A DNA stretch of 64,000 nt from Cytospora piceicola (taxonomy: Eukaryota; Ascomycota; Sordariomycetes; Diaporthales; Cytosporaceae). Below, piece by piece: positions 57,040-64,000 of the stretch (positions are counted from its first letter, which is position 1; every line of letters begins with the position of its first letter). The translations under genes and the position numbers were made by a program. The stretch spans positions 310,001 through 374,000 of the forward strand of contig JALQBC010000016.1 in the NCBI GenBank assembly GCA_023375675.1, given 5' to 3'. The notes beneath the pieces are model-generated. The model had not been told where the DNA came from and did no database searches. It saw nothing but the letters and a program-made list of their open reading frames with translations.

Positions 57040-57670
57040 GAGGGGTGTTGCGGGAGTGCGAGATGAAGAGGAAGCAGAATTTATACAGAAAAGAAATAGG
57101 AAGAAGAAACAAAGCTACTGCCCTGCCACTCTGGCCAGGTTCATCTCGACGTGCTTACTATGTGCTCAAGTCCATGTGTCGAGGTCTGGCGTAACGAATT
57201 CGCTCCCTCTTATATTCGTATTCGACTTGCTGAACAACAACACACGACCTGGCTGTGGACAGCGAGCTGCTCAGCTAACTGAACTGGGCCCTGTACCTGT
57301 TTTTTTTCTTCTTCTTTTTTTTCTTCTTTTCTGTCCTGTTACTTCAGTTGAGCTTGTAAACACAGGTATGCACATACTACCCAAGAATAGGCAAGTATAC
57401 AAATGATCCTAGAAGGCATGTTTGTTCAGATAACCACATATCACCCCGGTGGTCAGCAAGACGGGGAGAGAACCGGTCATGAAGCCAACCAAACACTACG
57501 CTGGAAATTCTCGTTCAAATACCGAGCTAGCCTTTTACCAAAGCCTCATTCATACAAATCAACGCACAAGCAAGAAAAGGCGCCGAGGGAGGGTATCAGA
57601 ACAAACCCACAGGACCTCTCCCCACAGAACCTCTCCTCACGCCTCCCCAGCCAACCCAGCCCAGCCCGCA
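57040..57670. other. intergenic between convergent genes
   Basis: About 0.6 kb with both 3' ends. It has a T-rich stretch at 57300-57335. No gene is seen. Confidence 0.7.
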
Positions 57671-59929
57671 TCACTTCTTCCCCTTCCCCTTGCCCTTGCC
57701 CCTCCCCGCCTTCCTCTCAGGCACGCTCGCCTCCCCGCCCGCGAGCTCCTCGGCCGTGACGGCCCCCTCCCCCTCCATCTCCCGCAGCCGCTCCCGCCCC
57801 GAGATGAACGCGGACAGGTCCCGGTTCATGTCCCTCTGCTCGGCCAGCTCCCCGGCCAGCCGCGCGGCCTCGCCCCGCAGCGCCTCGGCCTCCCCGCCCG
57901 CGTGCCGCACCCTCTCCATCAGCCCCTCGCTCACCCGCCTCTCCTCCTGCAGCTCCCTCCCCAGCCCCCGCGCCAGCTCCGCCGCCCGGTCCGCCCGCCG
58001 CCGCTCCCGCTCCGCGTCCCTCTCCAGCTGCGGCACCGCCTCCCCCCGCAGCGCCGCCACCTCGGCCTCGAGCGCCCGCAGCCGCCCCGCCGCCTCCTCC
58101 GCCCGCGCCGCCGCCGCCTCCGCCGCCGCAGAGGCCCGCGCCGCCTTGTCCGCCGCCTTGCTGACGATCTCGTCAAAGTACACCCGCTGGCTCTCGAGCT
58201 GGCTCGTCAGGAGGTGCGTGTACTCCATCCCAATGCTGTCCAGCTTCGCCCGCGGCACCACGTCCGCGTCGCCGCCCGCCCCGGGGCCCTGCGGCGCGCC
58301 CCCGCCCTCCCCGCCGCTCGCCGCCGCCGCCGCCGCCATGTTGGTGCTGGGGAACTCGACCACCTTGCCCTCGCCCTTCTCGCGGATGAGCCGGTGCACC
58401 CACATGTCGCCCGCGTAGTCCCAGACGTGCTGCGTCTCCAGCTCGAGGCTGAAGCAGTGCGCCGTCTCCTTCCAGTGCTCCTTGGCGTGTCCTCCCTTGT
58501 AGCGGCCGCATCCCACGTTTCCACAGATCAGGCAGATCCACAGGTCGTCGGTGGTGTCGCACTTGACGCAGATGTTCGATATTCCGTGCCCGAAGGGGTG
58601 CGAGTAAGGGTCGCTGGGGTTCGCCGAGGCGGGGGTTGGGTTCGTTGCTCGGCAGACGGGACAGCCGGAGCCTCTCCACGACTGCAGGCAGGTGCAGTGG
58701 AAGACATGCTGACAAGGTATGGTTATAAGTCCAGAAGTGTCGTCCATGCGTTCCAGACAGACAGTACACGTAGGAAGCTCTACCAGATCGGGTGTCGGTG
58801 GCGGGAACGGTTTGAGCGAGCTGAGGTGGCCGACAGCGGAACCCTTGGAGGAGCTGGCCTTGGGCTGTGAGGGGGTCTCGATGGTGATTGACTTGATGAG
58901 TGTGACATGACAGGTTGCCTCCTCCTTGTCGACGTTAGCGGACTGTAATCCCAAGCGAAGCTTCTCCTGGGGGAGGTTACCTACCCGCATGGGCCCGAAG
59001 GCCTTCCCGTCGAACCCTTTTCTCCAAGCCTCGGCTGTCTTGTGATCCCGGAACTTCATCAAGACCATATAGGTGCCCAGGGCACTCGTCATGAGCATCC
59101 TGTAATGTGCCACCTGCCCCATCCATTTCTGCCCCACAAAGTTCAGGAACGCTATCGGGGAGAGGTATCCCGGGACGGCAGGCACACAGAGTATCGTTCC
59201 GTCGTCGCCATTCAGGCTCTCGCTCGCTGTGCCCGAGACCTCAATGTCATGGGGCTCACGGTAGAGGTGTACCACACCCCACCCTGCCTCCGTGTTCTTG
59301 CCGACCAGGGGCACGAACTCCCCCTTGGTGTCAGTGCCAGGGCCTCCGAGGTTGGGGCCCAGCGACGCCGCAGGCGAAGGGTCGGAGCTGCTCGCCATCG
59401 CCGGAGGAGTGGGTGTAAAGCCGTTGCTTTCGGGGGCGTCTGGGACGTCGAAGCTCTCAATGCGGACAGGCCCAAAACGCCAGTCCCTGCCTGCGGACTG
59501 TGGTCCTATCCCCGCCTGGTATCCCGGCTGTGTGAAGCTCCTCGACCTGTCCCTCCTCCTGTTTGGGCTTATGGTCACGGTGTTGTTGTCGTCTTCCTCG
59601 TCTTCGTTTGCGGTGGTAGGCCTCGATGCACCGCAGTCGATCACCCTGGCGGGGTTACGATGGAGAAGTCGCCGGTCTTCTAGAGGCAGGTAGTCTTCGA
59701 GATGGCCTATGCTCTTCTGTTTCTCGCGCTTCTTCCAGACGTTCGAGGCCGGTTGGTCGTCGTGTCGGGCGTGCGATGGGAGGCTGTCGAAGATGCTGCT
59801 CCCGGTGCCAGGCTGCCAAATGGAGTCTGACAGGCTGCCGTTGCTTCCACGACAAGGCGGGCGGTCCGTCGATGATGGGTTGGAGGACGGGTAGAGCTCG
59901 ATCTTGAGGTGGTAGGAGTATGAATGCAT
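57671..59929 (-). CDS. etp1: BRAP2/ETP1-type RING E3 ligase with UBP zinc finger
   Basis: Start at 59929; 752 codons if unspliced. A likely 60-nt, in-frame, stop-free intron (58925-58984, GTAGGT...GCTAAC...AAG) would give 732 aa and join FGPMR to EEATCHVTLIKS, as in relatives. Domains in order: a disordered N-terminus; the BRAP2 RNA-recognition-like domain (VPAVPGYLSPIAFLNFVGQK, about 245-355); a C3H2C3 RING (CTVCLERMDDTSGLITIPCQ, then HVFHCTCLQSWRGSGCPVCR, about 390-430); a UBP-type zinc finger that binds free ubiquitin C-termini (CVKCDTTDDLWICLICGNVG, GCGRYKGGHAKEHW, about 450-515); an Ala/Glu/Arg-rich coiled coil (about 560-690); and a basic Gly-Lys tail. Yeast ETP1 acts in nutrient and ethanol responses; the role here is inferred. 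Confidence 0.9.
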   Translation of the reverse strand: MHSYSYHLKIELYPSSNPSSTDRPPCRGSNGSLSDSIWQPGTGSSIFDSLPSHARHDDQPASNVWKKREKQKSIGHLEDYLPLEDRRLLHRNPARVIDCGASRPTTANEDEEDDNNTVTISPNRRRDRSRSFTQPGYQAGIGPQSAGRDWRFGPVRIESFDVPDAPESNGFTPTPPAMASSSDPSPAASLGPNLGGPGTDTKGEFVPLVGKNTEAGWGVVHLYREPHDIEVSGTASESLNGDDGTILCVPAVPGYLSPIAFLNFVGQKWMGQVAHYRMLMTSALGTYMVLMKFRDHKTAEAWRKGFDGKAFGPMRVGNLPQEKLRLGLQSANVDKEEATCHVTLIKSITIETPSQPKASSSKGSAVGHLSSLKPFPPPTPDLVELPTCTVCLERMDDTSGLITIPCQHVFHCTCLQSWRGSGCPVCRATNPTPASANPSDPYSHPFGHGISNICVKCDTTDDLWICLICGNVGCGRYKGGHAKEHWKETAHCFSLELETQHVWDYAGDMWVHRLIREKGEGKVVEFPSTNMAAAAAASGGEGGGAPQGPGAGGDADVVPRAKLDSIGMEYTHLLTSQLESQRVYFDEIVSKAADKAARASAAAEAAAARAEEAAGRLRALEAEVAALRGEAVPQLERDAERERRRADRAAELARGLGRELQEERRVSEGLMERVRHAGGEAEALRGEAARLAGELAEQRDMNRDLSAFISGRERLREMEGEGAVTAEELAGGEASVPERKAGRGKGKGKGKK

Positions 59930-60734
59930 ACTTGGCCCAGGCTCAGAGGCCCGTTTCTTCCGAGGTGCGGTGCGACAGCGCCCTTGTCTGGGTGGGGATG
60001 AGGTGCGCTTGTTCTACTGTGTTTTGTTTTGTTTTGTTTTGTTGTGTTTTGTTGTGTTGTGTTGTGTTGTGTTGTGTATACTTGGTTACTTACTCCTCCC
60101 CTCAAGGCGGCAAAAAAAGGTCCACGCGACGGATGCAAATGAATGTCTGAAGTTGAGTCATACTATGGCAAACCTGCTGGACATAGAATCAGAAGCCAGG
60201 CGCGTGAAACATTCAAAGATCACCAAAAGCCGTTGGAAGACTTGCGATGGCGGGTCGAAGTTTCTAGTCTGACGTCGGGTGGATGTGGATGTCAGTGCGG
60301 CAGTGCGGCAGTCCGGCGAGCTCGGCCCCATCACAAGTTGCCCCACGAGCCCCTCACAATCCCCGCTTCAACTGGTCACGGGTACCTTGCGTAAACACAC
60401 TTCAACAATACGGACACGCTGGGATGCACCCAGACTGCCAGACGGTGGCCAGCAACGAATGGAACATGTCACGATACAGTCACGATACAGTCACAGGGAA
60501 GGCGAAGACAAAGAATCATCATAAAGTGCAGTGCAGTGTAGTGTAGTGTAGTGTAGACCTTGAATGAAGTCTTATTGTTCTCGTATCGTATCTGGGTGGA
60601 TGATGTTTCCCCGCAGATTGTAGTCGATGCTACGAGAGCGCGCTAATCGCTCCCCTCAGAACATGCCAAGTCATGTGAATTAACTCTCCTCGCCCCCCTT
60701 CGTCCGCCAGATTGCTGCTTGCTGCTGAAGCATT
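59930..60734. other. intergenic, etp1 promoter and polyubiquitin 3' region
   Basis: About 0.8 kb between two minus-strand genes. It contains a TTTTG/TGTTG repeat and a GTGTAGTGTAGTGTAG run at 60535-60556. No gene is seen. Confidence 0.7.
60019..60077. repeat. (TTTTG)n / (TGTTG)n repeat upstream of etp1
   Basis: A run of TTTTG units grading into TGTTG units about 90-150 bp upstream of the etp1 start codon. Confidence 0.9.
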
Positions 60735-61691
<957 letters not shown>

Positions 61692-61731
61692 CTAGAGGGG
61701 GGGTGAAGCAGGTGGAACCCGCTCGAACAGG

Positions 61732-61847
61732 CCCCTGTCCCCTGTCCCCTGTCCCTGCGCTACTGCCTGGTACGGCCTGGGGGGTTAAGATACGGATATG
61801 TCACCTCGGATAAGAGGGGATAAGGGGATAAGGGGATAAGGAAGGGG
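61732..61847 (-). promoter_or_regulatory. cluster of seven stress-element-like motifs upstream of polyubiquitin
   Basis: Three CCCCT motifs spaced 7 bp apart (61732, 61739, 61746) and four AGGGG motifs at 61815, 61823, 61831 and 61843, partly from GGGGATAA repeats. AGGGG/CCCCT is the core of the stress response element bound by Msn2/4- and Seb1-type zinc fingers. An ACCAAT sequence follows at about 61853-61858. They lie 310-425 bp upstream of the start codon. Function is inferred from motif density. Confidence 0.45.
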
Positions 61848-62929
61848 GCTGACCAATCACAGGGGTGTGTTGGAGTGTTGGCGTGTTTGCCTGTGGCCGC
61901 GTGATTCACCACCTCCTCAGGCTCCTCAAAGTTCAAGCGTGTGTGGCGCAGAACAGAATAGAAGCGACCGTGCTGCTGCTGCCGTGTCGAGAAGGTTTGG
62001 GACTAATCTGGTCTTTTGTAATTCATCTAGTGTTAAGTAGCCTGCGGACTTTGATTTTGCTTCCGTTATTTGGAATACCTACGTAGGTAGTTGTCTGGTT
62101 GTTTGCATGTGAGGCAGCCAGCCATTCTGCCCTTTTGCCGCCTGCCTCGTTCTTATCTCGACGTTGACATATACACGGTAGCCACCAATTCATCCTCCAT
62201 CCTTTCACCACCTGGACAGTTATTCAGGCATTGAAGGGCAGTACATTAGGCACGTTAGGTTTCCATCTACCTGCCCAGGCACCCATGCGCCCAGGCACCC
62301 AGGTACCTAGGTAGTTATTCAGGCCAACTGGACCGCCAGCGGGTTCGCAATCGTCTGTTGCAGTCACGCGTTGCTTATCGCTCCTTACTTACTATGGTAC
62401 TAAGTACTGTCAGTACATAACAAACGCCGGCTGCCCGGACAGACCATCGGGAGCGACGTCATTATTGGGCCAGATGTTCTCATCCCCATTAATCCCCATT
62501 AAACCCCCTGTCACGCCTTCTCCACATGTCTCCACCATCAACCATCAACACATAAGGACGTTACTCCACAACCACCTGGGCAGTACCAACCTGATTATGA
62601 TTGTCTCGATGAATAGCATCATCCACGGGAACTTCAACAAGAACTTGACCCGTGGGACCGATTCAAACTCACCACCTTCAAAGGGAACACAACAGATTCG
62701 AATGAATAAATGACAGGCGTGATGACTTCTACAGGCAGGGCTTTCTAAGCCTCGAGAAACACCTCCGCAACAACCAACCAACCAACGTCCGTCCCTCAGC
62801 CGTTTCCCCGGACGGGACACGCGGTGACAGCCAGCCACGTCTGACCAGAGGTGGCACCACGGACGATCAGCTCGGTCTCTCGAGGGAACTGTTCCCAGCT
62901 AGAAGACGACTTTGATACATACCTAGGTA

Positions 62930-62949
62930 TATATATATATATATATATA
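62930..62949. repeat. (TA)n microsatellite
   Basis: About ten TA dinucleotides directly following a TACCTAGGTA palindrome. Confidence 0.9.
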
Positions 62950-63398
62950 GTAGTTTTCCACATGGGTCGCATCCAAGACATAGCACCCGAGACCAGTGAC
63001 CAGCAACCAGTTCCCAGTAACCAGAAAGCTCATCTCTGTTCAGGGAGACGGCGAATCACTGTGGCAGCCCATTCAATATCAAACACGCACATACATACAC
63101 AGATCATTGATGTTGATGAGTAGACACATACACCATTTCTTCATCCTCACACTTGATGGTGTTGATGAGATGGAGGGTGGGAGCGTTGTGGTGCGCACGT
63201 AGTAAGCCGTGCATCTGTCTATTTGCTGCAGGTCACTCAAAACGGGCCATGATTACCTACCTACTAAGCAGCCAAGTACTCGACTCAAGTAGGTACTGTA
63301 TTTGTGTTTGGGTACGCAGTAGCGGTGAGCCAGCCCAGAGAAGATGACACTTGACAATAACCATCTCGTTATCTCCCGCCATCAACAAACAAACCCAT

Positions 63399-63453
63399 AC
63401 AGACAAACAGACAAACAGACAGACAGATGGACAGATGGACAGATGGACAGATG

Positions 63454-63484
<31 letters not shown>
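63399..63484. repeat. compound (CAGA)n / (GGACAGAT)n repeat
   Basis: ACAGACAA units, then four GATGGACA units (63426-63457), then about seven AGAC units. Confidence 0.92.
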
Positions 63485-64000
63485 GCACACAGCGGGTCGG
63501 TTTCCAGGAGACGCTCGTGTTGGTTTCTCATCTAGGTAGGCTACACCACAGCATATTATTATCCACCTCGACAGCATCGAACACCCGGGAAGAAACCCTA
63601 GCTACACACTACACAGTACGTACATACAAGCAGGAATAGCTAACTAGACGTGACAATCATCCTCTCCCCCGTCCTCTCGAGCCGGGGACAAAACAAAATG
63701 TCAGGTTGGAAGATAGAACTGTACCGTAAATAATATTCTGCCATCATATGATCGTTCAAGGCGTGGCCCGTCATGATGAACGCCAGTTCCAAGAGGAAAC
63801 AGATGAATAAATAGATAAACAACACAATGTTTTCTCGCTATTCCTTTGCATATAATAATCTATATGCTTTCCAATTCTTTGGAATTCATGGCCCCATGAA
63901 GCTCTTTGCCCTCCTTCCCGAGGTCCCCTTCATTTCGCTTTCATAAAAAAAAATATAACAACAATAAATAAGAAAAAGGACGAAAACGCAAAAGTTTTGA

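Noticed and set aside
57449..58870. 473-codon open frame on the plus strand opposite etp1
   Set aside because: Pro/Arg/Leu-rich translation of the antisense of the Ala/Glu/Arg coiled coil. No domain is present, while the minus strand has a full RING and UBP zinc finger.

Overview
The window is nuclear DNA of a filamentous ascomycete, most likely a Sordariomycete. The evidence is GC-rich split genes with short GT...AG introns (48 to 310 nt) and CTAAC/CTGAC-type branch sites, a PEX20 gene, an Ndt80-like regulator beside N-acetylglucosamine (GlcNAc) genes, and long intergenic regions full of microsatellites and TACCTAGGTA palindromes. I cannot name the genus. I see no transposon, tRNA, rRNA or CRISPR array.

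Left part (1-16.4 kb): a GlcNAc catabolic gene cluster. In order it holds the 5' part of GlcNAc-6-phosphate deacetylase (minus strand, cut by the window edge), a GH3 beta-N-acetylglucosaminidase fused to GNAT-like acetyltransferase domains (plus), an Ndt80/PhoG-family transcription factor of the RON1 type (plus), a hexokinase-family GlcNAc kinase (minus) and glucosamine-6-phosphate deaminase (plus). Together they would release GlcNAc from chitin or cell-wall oligomers, phosphorylate, deacetylate and deaminate it to fructose-6-phosphate, and control the set with a dedicated regulator. A cluster of this content controlled by RON1 is known from Trichoderma reesei. The GlcNAc transporter usually found with it is not in the window and may lie past the left edge.

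Middle (17-44 kb): a very large protein with an N-terminal multi-pass membrane domain and a long repeat-bearing tail (minus), a 382-aa basic disordered protein (plus), GPI mannosyltransferase 2 / PIG-V (minus), a 664-aa conserved-looking protein of unknown function with a His/Asn-rich tail (plus), the PTS2 co-receptor PEX20 (minus), the COPII/nuclear-pore beta-propeller SEC13 (plus), an FtsJ-like methyltransferase-fold protein that seems to lack most catalytic residues (plus), and a secreted, probably GPI-anchored sorbosone-dehydrogenase-like protein (minus).

Right part (45-64 kb): a WHI2-like BTB-fold protein whose start codon I could not place (minus), the polarity kinase KIN1 (minus), a GPATCH1-type G-patch splicing factor (plus), a BRAP2/ETP1-type RING and UBP-zinc-finger E3 ligase (minus), and a three-repeat polyubiquitin gene (minus) with a dense group of stress-element-like motifs upstream. 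The last 2.5 kb hold no gene I can support.

The exon structures were read by eye. Each model was checked for reading frame across every junction, but not against transcripts.
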